DNA from: Lotus japonicus
Taxonomy: Eukaryota; Streptophyta; Magnoliopsida; Fabales; Fabaceae
Length of the DNA stretch: 64,000 nt
Direction: 5' to 3'
Assembly: GCF_012489685.1 (NCBI RefSeq)
Contig: NC_080043.1
Location: 44,035,127 to 44,099,126, forward strand
Below, piece after piece: positions 33,798 through 46,029 of this stretch. The translations under genes and the position numbers were made by a program. The notes beneath the pieces were generated by a model, which was not told where the DNA came from, made no database searches, and saw only the letters and a program-made list of their open reading frames with translations. Every line of letters starts with the position of its first letter. Within the stretch, counting starts at the first letter, position 1.

Positions 33798-34189
33798 GTA
33801 AGAGCCAGAGACGGCGCCAATGTTCTGGTCTAAGGTCTAACACCATAGAGTACCCTTGATAAACCCTTACAGAGCTAAAAGAATATATGTGATGTATGAA
33901 TAAGGAAATTATCTTATTAATGATTAAAAGGTGTCTAGTACAAGGTGAGGACACCCCCTTTTATAGTGGGAATTGTCCTTATCTAGAATATTCATGGACT
34001 TGGGCCTTACATGCAAGACCCAAATCCCAATGTAGAATAAGACAAATACATATATCATCATTATAAGCAAGACAAAGCAACTAGGGCTCAGCCCTTTATC
34101 CAGAGGAGAACAATCTCACTGGGCAGGTCTACAGGCTTGTTCTAGCCCGCCAAGTCCAGAATGCATGAAACACTACATGAGACTCAACA
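33798..34189 (-). repeat. Element T 5' LTR and primer-binding site
   Basis: On the minus strand the LTR ends CCAGAACA at 33821 and is followed by TTGGCGCCGTCTCTGG, a gypsy-style primer-binding site resembling the tRNA-Asp type used by Athila/Tat relatives. A TATA motif CTATAAAAGGG lies near 33955-33966. The outer end is placed at about 34189 (TGTTGAGTCTC on the minus strand) only because of the TG...CA rule. No second LTR is visible to confirm it. Confidence 0.7.
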
Positions 34190-35013
34190 AAAAGACTCCA
34201 ATCAAACAAAGAAATTACCTAAAAACACTACTAAACCAGGGTCATCAACTAATTACTTTGACTGTCCTTGTTTGCAGCGACTTCCAATGCATATGGGATT
34301 CCAGACGAAACAAGTAGATCACAAGTTCTTAGTTCTTTTAACTATCCTTGTTTGTCCTGAAATTCAATTCATATGAAGTTCCAAGATGTAACAAGTAAGT
34401 CACATTTATGTAGCTCCTGAAAAGTAAACAACAAGGATTCTTTAGATATCATTGATATACTCTTGGAGGACTCTTGAAAATTGTTATCATTCAAAACATG
34501 CTAGACGATGAAGGCGTTTGAAATTAACATTAGTGTGAACTAAGTCCAATATATGTGACCTCCTATGAGGAGGGTAGGTGCATTGAGAAACTCTATGTTT
34601 TTTTTGGGGCTTAAATAATCTTTTGGTCCTTGAAATTGTAAAAGGAAACAAATTGAGTCCCTAAAAAAATTTGGCATCAAATTGCATCCCTTGAATTAAT
34701 TTTTAATCAAATTAGGTCCTTTTGCTCAATTTTGACCAGTCAACGGTCCAGTGGCAAGCCAATTCAGCTGAGGATGACCACGTGGACTTTTTCTCATCAA
34801 TTTTAGTCCCTTGAAAAATATTTTAATCAATTTTAGTCATTTTTTTCCACCTTCATCTTCTTCCTCTTCCACCTTCTTCCTCTTCCTCCATAACTCAAAT
34901 TTACTTCTGGAACAAGAATACCTTGCTTTGGGCATTTTTGGACTGAAACGTGTCATTTAGTTCTTCCTCAAGTTATGAGAATTAGTTTCACTCGATACAT
35001 GATGAAAAATACT
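34190..35013. other. Host or decayed sequence without a gene
   Basis: About 34257-34405 is a diverged tandem duplication of about 75 bp (ACTGTCCTTGTTTG and ACTATCCTTGTTTG mark the two copies). 34600-34860 holds the pattern TTTGGTCCTTGAAATT, GAGTCCCTAAAAAA, TTTAGTCCCTTGAAAA, a dispersed repeat style common near plant transposons. I could not assign it to a class or find paired ends. Confidence 0.5.
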
Positions 35014-35253
35014 CTAGTTTATCCATTGCTTGATCATACTAATAGTTTTTCTATTTCTATTTGTCCATTCGGCTTTAGATTTTTCTTGAGAATTAGTATC
35101 ATCACCCTCAATGGGATTGTATAAGTTTTTACTATAGAGAAAACCTTCCATTTGAGGTTTCCAAATAGAGTAATGGGTAGAATTCAATTTTAGCATAGTA
35201 CCAACAGTATCACAATCACTCATTTTAAGACCACAAAACAAAACTTCGACCAA
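35014..35253 (-). pseudogene. Ty1/copia gag N-terminal fragment
   Basis: The minus strand reads KLNSTHYSIWKPQMEGFLY then NLYNPIEGDD, the start of a copia Gag (UBN2/DUF4219 style), and ends at a stop after 79 residues. Upstream on the minus strand, TAGTATCATAACTTC near 35254-35270 could be a decayed TGGTATCA primer-binding site. The rest of the element is absent. Confidence 0.65.
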
Positions 35254-35270
35254 GAAGTTATGATACTAGT

Positions 35271-35640
35271 TATTGGGGAAAGATGACACATAATTACAAT
35301 AATAACAATTAGCAGAAGCACATGCATTTATTTTTTTCCTCTGTGCAATTAAAATAAGTCTTGCATAAAGATGCCAAGCAACAATAATACGCAAAAAATA
35401 GAATAGATAAATAAAACAAAAGGACACTAGAATTATTAACGTGGAAAAAACATGCAAGGGAAAAATCTCATGGGACCTAGTCGAGTAATATTCTTCACTA
35501 ATAAAATTAATAGGTACCTCGCAAGTTCTCCCGCAACCGTCTGAAACGAACAAAACAAATATAATCTTCATCAATAAGGAGGATATCAACATAATAAACT
35601 CCACCTAAGAGTAGACGAAATATATTAAAATTATCAGCTT
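35271..35640 (-). repeat. LTR-like sequence upstream of the copia gag fragment
   Basis: The minus strand contains a TTTTCCACGTTAAT stretch after GGTCCCATGAGATTTTTCCC, wording typical of the transcribed end of plant copia LTRs. It is adjacent to the gag fragment in the right order. The LTR start could not be placed. Confidence 0.5.
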
Positions 35641-36752
35641 AGTGATATTGTAATTTCATCCAAATCGAAGCGTGTTTGTGATACGTACCACATTTATGTC
35701 AAAGAGATAAGTTTTTCACCTCTCTTTGAGTCCGGCTCTCCACTCACTTTAGGAGGTAAAGTAAGTCATTACATCATTGATTGAGTTGTTTATACTGACT
35801 TTTTATATTAGGTAATCACTACTAATGATGTGATGACTTACTTTATCATCAATCCTCACACTTCTTTTTTTTGGACAAAAAATCCTCACACTTTAGAGAT
35901 CAACCTAAACTGTAAACATAATATGAGCTACGGCCCACCATTAGCCTTATTAGTTCCTTTCATTCTCTTCGAAGTAATAGTCAAATTTTACGTCTGGGCT
36001 TGGGCCCTTATTAATGAATTATCTTTGAAAAAAAAAAAATAGTCAACGTGGGCACAATTGTTGGGTGACCTACCTACCCACTTGCTTGAAAAAAATTGAT
36101 GTCAGGATGCCACTATGCCAAGTGGTCAGGTAGTCATGATCCAAGTGACTCAAAGTCAATGATCAAAATACATGTTGTTCAAAAGTGGTCCAGTTTAGAC
36201 AAAAAAAATAAAAGGGGTCCAGTACGGGTCCAGTACGGGTCCAGTACTTTAATACTGTACTAACTAATAATGCTGCATTTTCAAACTTGAGGCGTCATCG
36301 CAAACGTGAGCAAAATTGAATTTCCTTGTGAACGAAGAATAAATTCAAGTTAGTCCATATATAGATTAAGATTAATCAAACCTGTTCGAAAAAATTCAAT
36401 TAAGTTAAGATAAACTGTGTTAGATAGCCACTCACTCTCACAATCAGCAGTTTAATTTTCTGCTTCCCTTTATGATTTGTTTGTCATTTTCTCCACTGAT
36501 GTAAAAGTTAGCAATATGTTCCTTTTGAAAGTTCAACACTCTACGTCTGTCCAATAAAAACGAACCAACTGGAAAATGAGATGATGCTAATGAAATCTGT
36601 ATTGGGTGTGTATAAGTATTGTACTCCTCTGAATGCTTTCAAAATAACACATTCTCTCATCCACTCTAGCGTTGTGAGACATTTATTTTTCAGGCATGGG
36701 ATTACGTATTCATTCACTTTATAATATGTAGTATATTTTACACTCATATCTA
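35641..36752. other. Intergenic region upstream of the F-box gene
   Basis: No coding signal. It contains three copies of GGGTCCAGTAC in tandem at about 36215-36248 and several A/T runs. An AT-rich TATAATATG at about 36720 could act as a TATA box for the gene, but it is very close to the ATG at 36753 and would need a longer leader or another start. Promoter position is not determined. Confidence 0.5.
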
Positions 36753-38846
36753 ATGGTGCATTCAGATGCTGCGACGGCAGTTGGAGAAATAGACATGATT
36801 AGCAATTTGCATGAAAGCATTCTGGGTCACATACTCTCTTTCCTTCCAACTATTGAATCAGTTCAGACTGGTGTGTTATCAAGAAGGTGGATTGATGCTT
36901 GGACATCAATAATAAATCTTAAGTTTGATGACAGTTTGCTGTTTCATGGCAAGAAAATGCAGAGAGAGCAGTTTGTGTGTTTTGTGAACAGAGTGCTTCT
37001 TCACCTTGCTAATTCAACCATCCAGAGTTTCTCTCTTTGTTTAACATCTTTTAATCATGACTCATCTCAGGTGAATGCATGGATCTCTTCTGTTTTACAT
37101 AGAGGACTCCAGAAGCTTCACATTCAGTGTTATGATAAAGTCCTTCTTTCTTCCCATTCCCTATTTAGCTGCAATTCTCTTGTAGAATTGAAGCTTCAAA
37201 TGAAATGCACTCTAAATGTTCCCATCTCTGCTTTTCTCCCAAACCTTCAAAGTTTTAGCATTTCGGGGGTGAAACTAGTGAGTGATTCCCCTACTGATTC
37301 CAAAGACATAACTCTCAGCTTCCCCGTTCTCAAAGTGTTTGAAGCTAGAGGGTGTGAGTGGTTAACAATGCAGGACATTAGTATTCAAGCACCTCTACTT
37401 GAAAAGTTTTCCATAGCCATTTGGAACACCCACTCAAATGGAAAATGTAAACCTGCCATCAAGGTTTTTAGTTCTAAACTAACCGATTTCTCTTATGAGG
37501 GTGATCTTGAACAAGAGATCAATCTGCTTCATCCGTCATCGATTCGCAGTGCTTCTGCTGTGATTGTTGTTGATGAAGATAGAAAGGACAGATTATCAAT
37601 GGAAAAACTAGTGTTTCAAGCACAAATGTTTCTCAGACAATTCCATCAAGTGGAGCGACTGAAATTGTTGTTTTACAAGGTATGCTTGGGTTTCATGAAA
37701 TATGAATGACAATTATGTAGATATCCAAAACGGAATAGTAGTGTTACATGTTTTTGCATAGTAAATTTTAATTAAACATTAAAACTTGTTTTTCATTTGA
37801 AAAGTTTATTTTTATTTTTTAGTAGAAAATTTATTTATGATATTATATTTATTGAAGAATATTTATGTCATTTTATAAACATATTTTTTTTTCTTTTCTC
37901 TCAGTTTTCTTCAAATCTCCGTACCAGCTATTGTATTGGTAGAGAGTTTCAAAGACACCATTAGAAGATGTTGTACTCTTTTTCCTTTACTAAATTTTTA
38001 TTCCAATAAATTATTTCTGTGAAGATTTTAACGAAACATGTTCTCTAAGTGTGGTCTTTGGGGTGGTTTAGTTTGATTGGTTTATGTTGATTTGTCATAT
38101 TAAAGAGAGGTTTGTTCTCATCAAATCTACTTATCCAATGATATATATCTTTTGCCCCCGAAAAAACAAAGGTTTAATTCTATAATCTAGACAATAGAAC
38201 CTAATTTCCTGATGTTTTACGAGTTAGGACCTATCTCTTTTCTTAATTTGAATGTGAATATTTTGTTTTTTGGTTGCCATACAGGTCTTAATCCATGCTA
38301 AAGATGTCTTCACTCATTTGCCTGCCTTTGGAAAGTTGACTTATCTGCAACTAAACGAGGTTACCGGTGAAGCTCTGTTTCACTTGCTCCACCATTCCCC
38401 ATTTCTTAGCAATCTTGATTTGCTTAACGTGAGTTTTCTCTATCTTTACATAACAATTCAAAGTGCTTTAATTTAGTTTATGTGTTAAATTGTTAGCTAT
38501 AAATACACATCATGATTAATTGACCAATGACTCACTGTAAAAAATATAATTTCAGGGAGTATCTGACTTAAATGAAGATGTCTTGAAGGCTCCAGCAGTA
38601 CCTGTTTGCTTTTTGTCAAGCTTCAAAGTATTTCAGTTTAATGGATTTAATGTGAAAGAGCATGAGCTTTCTCTGGTGAAATTCGTGTTAGCAAATGCAG
38701 CAGTCTTGGAGCGGGTGAAAATATGTACAGCTTTTTGGCTGCGATATTCAGATATTGACATGGAGAAAGTTAAGCAGCAGATACTCTCTTTACCTAAACG
38801 TTCCAGCTTTTCCATGATTGAATTTTGTAATGCCAAAGGTTCCTGA
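36753..38846 (+). CDS. F-box/LRR/FBD-type protein, three exons
   Basis: Exons are 36753-37679 (309 codons), 38285-38428 (48 codons) and 38556-38846 (96 codons plus stop). Introns start GTATGC and GTGAGT and end ATACAG and TTTCAG, all phase 0, giving about 453 residues, normal for this family. The F-box is at residues about 15-55 (LHESILGHILSFLPTIESVQTGVLSRRW). Leucine-rich segments follow (LVELKLQMKC, FPVLKVFEARG), and the C-terminus reads as an FBD domain (CFLSSFKVFQF, EHELSLVKFVLANAAVLERVKI). Such proteins are expected to bind SKP1 and select substrates for SCF ubiquitin ligases; the substrate is unknown. No frameshift or stop was seen. It is the only apparently intact host gene here, between two transposon nests. 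Confidence 0.88.
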
Positions 38847-39509
38847 AGATTTCATAACATTCAAACGGGAAAGTGTATGCGTGATTTATAACTCGGATAA
38901 ATGGTAGGGTACAAGATTTAAAACCCGGATGTGTTATGTTTTTAGAAAGAAGAAACGAAATCTTCACTGATGTGGGACTTGAATTGTTTTTCTTGTCTGG
39001 AAAGAACAGAGTCTACAACACTCCAAACTCTATGGCTTTGCCCTTCACAAGCCTCTTGATAATGTTGCGGTGCTATGTTTTTGTTCCAAACAGAGTGAAA
39101 AAGGTGAGGGATTGGAAGGGGAAGTGTGAAACAAAGAAGGAAAGAGAGAAAGAAAAGCTTAAAAAGAGAAACAATGAAACTTTGTATTCCGGGAATTATA
39201 ATCTCGGAATATTTGAAAATGCATATCGTGTTTTCGATCTCGGAAGAAAATGGTAGTTATGTTCTGGGCTTATTTCTCAAAACAATAACTTGTTACGTGT
39301 CCGGGTTTTCAGAACCCGGTAGTGAATTTAAGTAAGGACATTTTAATATTTTACTACATTAAAGTGGGGTGAGAAATTGAGTGGTTGGGGTGTTAAGTTT
39401 AACACCCTTACGAATTATTCTACGTGGTATAAATAATTTCAACCTCTTCTTGTTCCGCGCGGCCTTGAAGGTTATGTCAATCGTAGTGCAACTCCTATCC
39501 CGTGAATAC
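38847..39509. other. Region downstream of the F-box gene
   Basis: No gene recognised. It includes the likely 3' untranslated part of the F-box gene. Phrases such as CTCGGATAAATGG, AACCCGGATGTG, TCCGGGAATTATAATCTCGG and AACCCGGTAGTG are loosely repeated. The open frames here (for example 38936-39256) match no family I know and are not supported. Confidence 0.45.
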
Positions 39510-42500
39510 TGTAACGCCCCGATTTTTGAAGGTCACTTTAGTATAGCCTTTACACAAATAAAATATGCTGACTAATCTTCTAGAGTCCAAAAATGTAAAT
39601 ATACTTTTCTTCCAAAACATGCTCTAGAAATTGCATAGTAATTACCCAATAATAGAGAACTTTATATCCATAAATATACGTACAAATGAATCTTCAAAAA
39701 AGAAATACTAAAGTCTTCTTATGCCAGACAAGTTCCTTGTGATCTCCACGCACGATAGACCATAGAACTGCAAAACATCGAAACCTACCCTTTCTATGAA
39801 CCAAGAGATTACATACTCATATGATCATCCTACAAGCATCAACCAACAATGGTGAGCTCTCTACCCAAAGGCTCTAGCCCCTCCCAAGACTGTACTCCGT
39901 CGCCGGGGGCTCTCCTTGTCAGTCGAATAATCGTTCTTCGATATGATATGCAATACTGCTCGAGTATCAGTAGACACGTAGTTGATCCCACGAATGGGCT
40001 CATAGTATACTTCACCGGACTGAACAAGCGGGTTGATTGGTTCCATAACCTCTGATGTTGATACCGTTGCTGACTCTGTGTTCATTAATAAAGGCTCTAT
40101 CATTCACTCCAAAGTTGTAGAAGAAGTAACTCACCTCTCAAAGGTAGCACTCGGGTAAGGGCCAAACGCAACATCTCCTGGTCGGACTCGCAATCGATCC
40201 AATTTCAGGAGTGTCCTTTTGCGTCCCAATCGTCCGACTCGTATACCTATTGCACCATCTACCGTATCTATCAACAATGTTGATGGATCCTCCTCATTAG
40301 GCAGCCCCACTCTGACTTCCCCAAAAGCACGATACTTGATCACGTCGTCGTCCATCATCTGGGAGTCGTCGGTGTCGAAACACAAACATACAAACAATGG
40401 CGTGCCAGGGTCAACTTCCAGATTGCATCACAGAATGAGAGTAAGGCAGTATACATACAACCATATACTTATATGTACTCATGCAATATAATATATTCAC
40501 ATGTCATTTCATTTCAAACTTACTTTGATTTATCGATCACGTGGTTTGCGTCATAGAATGAGAGTTGTCCCTGACAAACCTCTCCAACACTCGTAACAAT
40601 CAAATTACATAGCACAATAACCTCAAATCAAGTCTCAATTTTCTATTAAAATAAAGTCTCAATCCATTGTCAACCATAAGGTTAGTCTATATACCCGTGC
40701 ACATGCAATGTTCATCAAATGATCCGAATATAAAGCTAGCTCCACACACGATAGGCGGGACAAACACTCAGTCGGTCCGATACCCACTCCAGTATCAACC
40801 TCTGCCTAGTGAATGCCACTTACACATCCACGTTGTCACTAACGTCCTGATAAACCACGACCCCACTAGCCGCGTCACAATGCATGAATGATATGATGCC
40901 AATAATAAATCACGAAAACGAAGACGTCTTTTTACGAATTCGAGTTCTTCCAAAAAGCAAGACCACTCCCACTGATGTCTGCACCACATTGCCCTTTAGG
41001 CATGGCCATTGCTCCCTAAAAGTCTAATATTCGATATCAATCGATCAAAAGCTCCTAAGAAATATATCATATCAAATCATTATGCTTACACTACATGTTC
41101 TGGTAGAAACATCTCACAAATATCAACATGCTTTCATAGCTACAAACTCACATATACCCACAAGCTTTCACAACAACAATTCAATCAAGCACTTAGATTT
41201 CCTCAATCAGGATTCATCGACGCGCAAAAACACAACAAGCATATGAGGTATTAGGGCTGTCCAAGATGAACCGGCCCGAATCGAACCAGCCTAAGCGAGT
41301 ATTTTTTGCAAAATCGGATTGGTCAGGCCAGAAAATGGGCTTTTCGGTTTAAAAAATCAGTTTCTGGTGGTCTGGACTAGTCAATTGCGGTTTGAGCTCC
41401 AAGCCAACCGAACTAGTTTGAATAAATAAATAAAAAAACAAACAAACCCAGGCCCACTAACCCTAACCTAATAAAATAAATACCCATTATCTCCCCCAAA
41501 AAAACCATGGCAGCCATTGTGCCTCCCAGCCACCACCACTATTTCACACCACGCCTCCACTACCACTTCTCACCAAACCAGCCATCCGCGACCACCACTG
41601 ACACCCAAACAGAGAGTGCGATGGCTCCATTTTCGAAACTCTCATCATCGCCACCCACCACTAATTCTAGCCTTAATCTCTTCATAGTTCTCCCACCCAT
41701 TCATGAGATTTTGCATGACGGAATCTTCACTGGATCTGCTCGAAATTGCATTGCTCCACCCCGCCTCTGATGTTTTCGTTCCTCTCTCTCACACAACCAC
41801 CTCGCGAAGATCTAGATTCGGCCGAGAGATAAAGAGATGACGAAGAAGATCGAGAGTGAAGAGAGAGATCGAAATATGAAGATTGAGAAATCGAGAGATC
41901 AAGATCCAAATGTAATTTGTTGTATCATAGCTTTGTTTTCTTTGTCAAAACCTCTATAACATCATTTTTGTTTTTGTGTCATTGATTTCTATTGTAACAA
42001 CATTTTTTTTTCTTGGGCTCATTTTCTTCTCTACTCTGGTCATGTTTTATTTTATGTTTTCGCAACCTGCCCAGGCCAACTTTTCGAAACCGTGATCCGG
42101 CCAAAATCGAACCGAGTAACTTGTGTCATCTTCACTGTCAGCGGCAGATTATAACTTTTGGTGATTTTCAACCGACCAAAACCGAAGGTTAAGCTCGGAA
42201 CCGATCAAACCCGCCCAATGGACATGCCTATAAGGTATACAACATAAATCATCGTACTATCACAACTTATTATGTTACTCGACAATGACCCACACACAAC
42301 ATCATTATCAACACATGCCATTTAATCAATTAGCATGAAGCGAAGTGCAAGGACCTTAGGCGCTTTCCTTCCTAAGTTGCGACTCCGATTCGATCACATC
42401 CTCGCTCGTACCGGCTCACTTTCCTTACGTTCTTTAGCTCCGAAACAAAAATTCTCTTTCTTTTCATACAATCATACCTTTCACAAATACACTTAACATA

Positions 42501-42850
42501 GCCACTATCTAAGTTAACTAACTAAGTCATGGTCTAAGGCATATCTTAACCGACTCGAATATCAACACAACTGTTAAGAAAGGTCTCAACCTTTCTATGG
42601 CTAAAATATCATTTAAAACTAAGTACCAACACGTCCATAAGTAAATTTTGAAAACTTGTAGTCAATTCTTTCAACACCAATCTAATAAACTTTTGCTCAA
42701 ACTCCACTGTAACACACCTCAAATAAAACTCATGAGAGATTTTAACTTAACAAAAATCAATTTTCCCGAAGAGAAACAACATACCATCCTTAATTACAAC
42801 CATAGTTAAGCTAAACTTCTTTTACAACAAATTAACCAGCAAGACAAAAC
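39510..42850 (-). repeat. Element H: gypsy LTR (chromovirus-like), split by Z
   Basis: It begins TGTAACGCCCCGATTT at 39510, the terminal sequence also seen (TGTAACACCCCGATTT) at the starts of LTRs F (51531) and G (58519). Shared wording such as GGGTCAACTTC and TTCACAACAACAATTC continues at diverged level. It carries a hAT-like insertion at 41252-42230 and is cut at 42850 by element Z. The other end is not in the window. No coding region; open frames inside (for example 40131-40397) are not supported. Confidence 0.75.
41252..42230. mobile_element. Non-autonomous hAT-like transposon in LTR H
   Basis: Short terminal inverted repeats TAGGGCTGTCC (left) and GGACATGCCTA (right, complement TAGGCATGTCC) match at 9 of 11. 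They are flanked by 8-bp direct repeats TGAGGTAT (41244-41251) and TAAGGTAT (42231-42238), 7 of 8 identical. Length 979 bp. Near both ends CCGAATCGAACC-type and CCGATCAAACC-type motifs form subterminal inverted repeats. No transposase. Confidence 0.8.
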
Positions 42851-44037
42851 CGATATCAAAAAAGTAACACAATAAAGGAGGGTTTTAATTGTCTTTCCCC
42901 AAATTTTATTTTTCAAACAATTATAAGTTTTCCGGGAAATTGTAATAAGGAAACAGACGATAAGCACACTGAGCGATATATCCTGGTTCACCCAAAAACG
43001 ATGTGGCTACGTTCAGTCCTTGGTAGCACCAAGATTTTCACTAACAAGTATCAAGGACTTCTCTTATGACAAGTATTCTACAGGACTTCTCCCTACAAGT
43101 ATTCTACAGGCCTTCTCCCAACAAGTATTCTGTGGACTTATCCCAACAAGTATTATGAGGACTTCTCCAAACAAGTATTCTAAGGACTTCTGCTAACAAC
43201 AAGTACTATACATGACTTCTCCTAAGATCTTTTTCAAGATTGATGGGTTGGGTTTCTCTTCTAACAAGAGGGATTGGAGAATTTTTCAGTACAATGAACT
43301 ACAAAGAGTTTGGATGAGGTTTGACTCTAATAATTACTTTGTCTTTAGATTCTGGAGAGATTTGAATAGAGGATTTGACTATGTGGTTTTTCTCTCAAAT
43401 GATAAGGATTTGACTCTTGAGCTTTTTGAAGAAAATGATACAGATAAAAAGTTGTAACTTATTTTCTCGAGTCTGAATATCTTCAAGTCGTCCTTTTATA
43501 CTTTAAGTCCTGCTTGGATAGTTTGAGAATCGTTGGAGCATGTAGAGCGTCTTGATAACTAGCTGTTGGATCCAGCAGTGCTTTTGTGTACCTTTGTTAG
43601 GTGCATTAAATGCATGCTACTTTTTGATGAAGACTTCTTGTCGTAAGGATGTAGTATGCCAGTTGGTCTGTGGCCTTGAGTCTGTTTTTCTATTTGTTGA
43701 AGAGCAAGAATGACAACTTGACGGTGGCAGCATTGTACTTGAGCTTTGGCCATTGAGATTTGTGAGATCACGTGGTCTTCCTCTCCTGAGACTTCTTCTA
43801 CAAGATTTTCTGAGATCTTTTTGAGTTTCACAGCTGGCGCAAAATCTTTAGACGATCCATTCTTCATAGACGATCTCGATCCTTTTCTTTGTGTAGCTTG
43901 TTTATGCTGGGTCAGCGCTCCCTCGGATTTTGACGATGATGATAAGTGTTCCTGAAATATGGAAATTTAAGTATACCACTTAGATCCCTAATCGCACAAA
44001 ACATTTAAACCACATGATTAAACATTTAAACTTAACA
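42851..44037 (-). repeat. Z 3' LTR
   Basis: On the minus strand it starts TGTTAAGTTTAAATG directly after a polypurine tract and ends ...GTTACTTTTTTGATATCG, where TG...CA ends as CG, probably by mutation. Length about 1187 bp. The tandem array of ACTTCTCCCAACAAGTATTCT-like units lies at about 43055-43200. The open frame 43212-43457 lies within the LTR and is not supported as a gene. Confidence 0.8.
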
Positions 44038-44125
44038 ATCTCCCCCTTTTTGAAGATGAAAATTTTGAAAGAGAAAAACTATTGTAACACTTAAGTATAC
44101 TCCCCTGAGTTTTACTCCCCCTGAG
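44038..44125 (-). promoter_or_regulatory. Z polypurine tracts
   Basis: Minus-strand AAAAAGGGGGAGAT abuts the LTR, and CTCAGGGGGAGTAAAACTCAGGGGAG lies 60-80 bp upstream. Two tracts again fit the Sirevirus pattern. Confidence 0.8.
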
Positions 44126-44339
44126 TTTTTGCTCAAGTTAGAAAAACGTATGATTTTTGAACTGTAAAAGCATAAAAGCCATAAGAACAGTGAATTCCTT
44201 TCTTTTTCCTTTCGTTTTCTCTTCCCTCCCCTTTGGCATATTCAAAAGGAACGGCAAAAAAACATACGAAGGCAGGTAAAGAAAAAAAATAGATATAATA
44301 TGTGAAAAAAATAAAAAAAACTCCATGGATAGCTTGGAA

Positions 44340-45814
44340 AAAAATAGAGATAGAGAATTTTGGCTTCAGTTGGATTTCTTCATGAGGATCTTCACATAGT
44401 TGGTGAGAGTATCCAGCTTGGAGGAGATTACACCCTTGAATTGTAAATAGTCCCGAGCAACGTTAGTAGGATTGTGCATCTCAGGTCTTCTCTCTTCCTA
44501 TTCAAGTTCTTCAATCTTCCATCCTGAAGTGGCAGAATCATCATTTGGTAGATCATTTGAGAGCCATTCCATGGAATCACTGCTGTCAGTAAGCTCTACA
44601 ATGTAATCTTCATTTTCTTCAGATTTGTCCTTGTAGGAGATCATCTGAAATAGCTCGGGCCTATCCTCCTTACTGAGAAAAAAAGGCAGTGAGAATCATA
44701 AGCACATAGACTCTAATTTTCTCACATCAAGAACACCTGAATGCAGCAAGGAGAACTTCTAATGTGGCCAATAAACTACAAAGTCCAATGGTCCTTTGAA
44801 GTAGTGATACAAAGCATAGCCAATGTAGCCTCGATGAGCGATCAACTGCTAGTTAGCATAGTCTTTTGAAGGTGGTGTTGGAGTAACTTCACGAGAATTT
44901 AAAGTGTTGATCCTCGTTGACGTTGTGCCTCTACTCTAGTTGATTGTGACGCATCCATTGTTTGATTCATCAATGCTTGTACTGAGGTGATCCAAGAAGT
45001 TAGGCTTCTTTGCAGATCGTTTCTTCTTCTTTTTTCAGCACAAATCTCACCACAGATTGCAAAAGTTTCTTTCGACCAGAGTTTAAACCCCGATAAACAA
45101 TTGAAGGGCCTTTTGAGGACGATACAACTTGTTCTCCTCTTTGAGATTCAACGATGGACTGATTACCCTTATCGTTATGCATCATTGTTTCATCGGAAGA
45201 TTCAAGAGTGTGGACTGGCCTAAAACATGGAGACCCGTGAGTATTTCTTCCTTGTCTTGTTTTCTAGATCAGAGAGATTTTGTGGGGACATCCTTATCTA
45301 AAATAAGTCAGATGCTTGTGGTGATGGAGAGACATAATCATTAGCAATGAAGGGAGATTTCACTTGCTCTCATTAGGATCCACAAAGAGCTCTTCCAAAA
45401 ATTTGGAAGCTTCAGACATTGCCTCCTTCTAGTGTTGAGGTGTTGGTTCAACAATGAAGAGTTGAGCTGCACGATCTCTTGCTTGAGCACTTTCTTCACT
45501 CCTAGAGGTGACTCTTCTTTCCTTCTTGGAAGAAAGAGGTGCAGTAGTGGAATTCTCTGGTTGCTTTCTTTTTCCTGAACTTGACACAAAGGATGTTCTT
45601 GGGGAAACTTGTTCTGATCGTGTCCTAAACGATATAGGTTGATTTGGAGGTTATTGGCTGGTTGGCTGATCAGAAGAGGTGTAGAATACCTCCTCAAATC
45701 TTGAAGTGTTGATCTCCTAGGAGCTTGGTTCTAACCTCACTTCGTTTCCCTTTCTTTTTCCATACGATTTCTTCCTCTTCTTGGATAGCAATTCTTCAGG
45801 GACGTCTCAGACAT
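44340..45814 (-). pseudogene. Z extra ORF, C-terminal part (degenerate)
   Basis: On the minus strand, Ser/Pro/Gln/Lys-rich segments in changing frames (for example SKKERVTSRSEESAQARD near 45490 and SSSKGPSIVYRGLNSGRKK near 45100) correspond in position to the variable second half of the C1 extra ORF. Many stops and frameshifts prevent one reading. Element E separates it from its N-terminal part. Confidence 0.5.
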
Positions 45815-45819
45815 CTATG

Positions 45820-46022
45820 TATAGAAGTGTTTCAAAGAATATTTCTGGTGTGTGTTATTCACTCAACAGAGCAACATTTATACACATGAAACCCTATTCT
45901 AGTAAAGGAATGATATAATTCCTTTCTTAAATTAAGGAAATAATATCTGTACACCTAATTTACAGCTAACATAGAATTTGACCCACTAATTTAGCTAACA
46001 GAATATTTGACTTATCTTAACA
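45820..46022 (-). repeat. E 3' LTR
   Basis: 203 bp; on the minus strand it starts TGTTAAGATAAG and ends ACTTCTATA. It differs from the 5' LTR by G versus A near 45896 and near 45927. Confidence 0.95.
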
Positions 46023-46029
46023 CCCCCAC

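Noticed and set aside
35266..35604. Minus-strand open frame of 112 codons, hydrophobic
   Set aside because: It overlaps LTR-like sequence upstream of a copia gag fragment and has no recognisable domain.
40131..40397. Open frames of about 90 codons on both strands within LTR H
   Set aside because: They lie in LTR sequence, have no known motifs, and are not preserved in the related LTRs F and G.
43212..43457. Open frame of 81 codons in the Z LTR
   Set aside because: It lies inside the LTR repeat unit and shows no domain; the matching X LTR does not preserve it.
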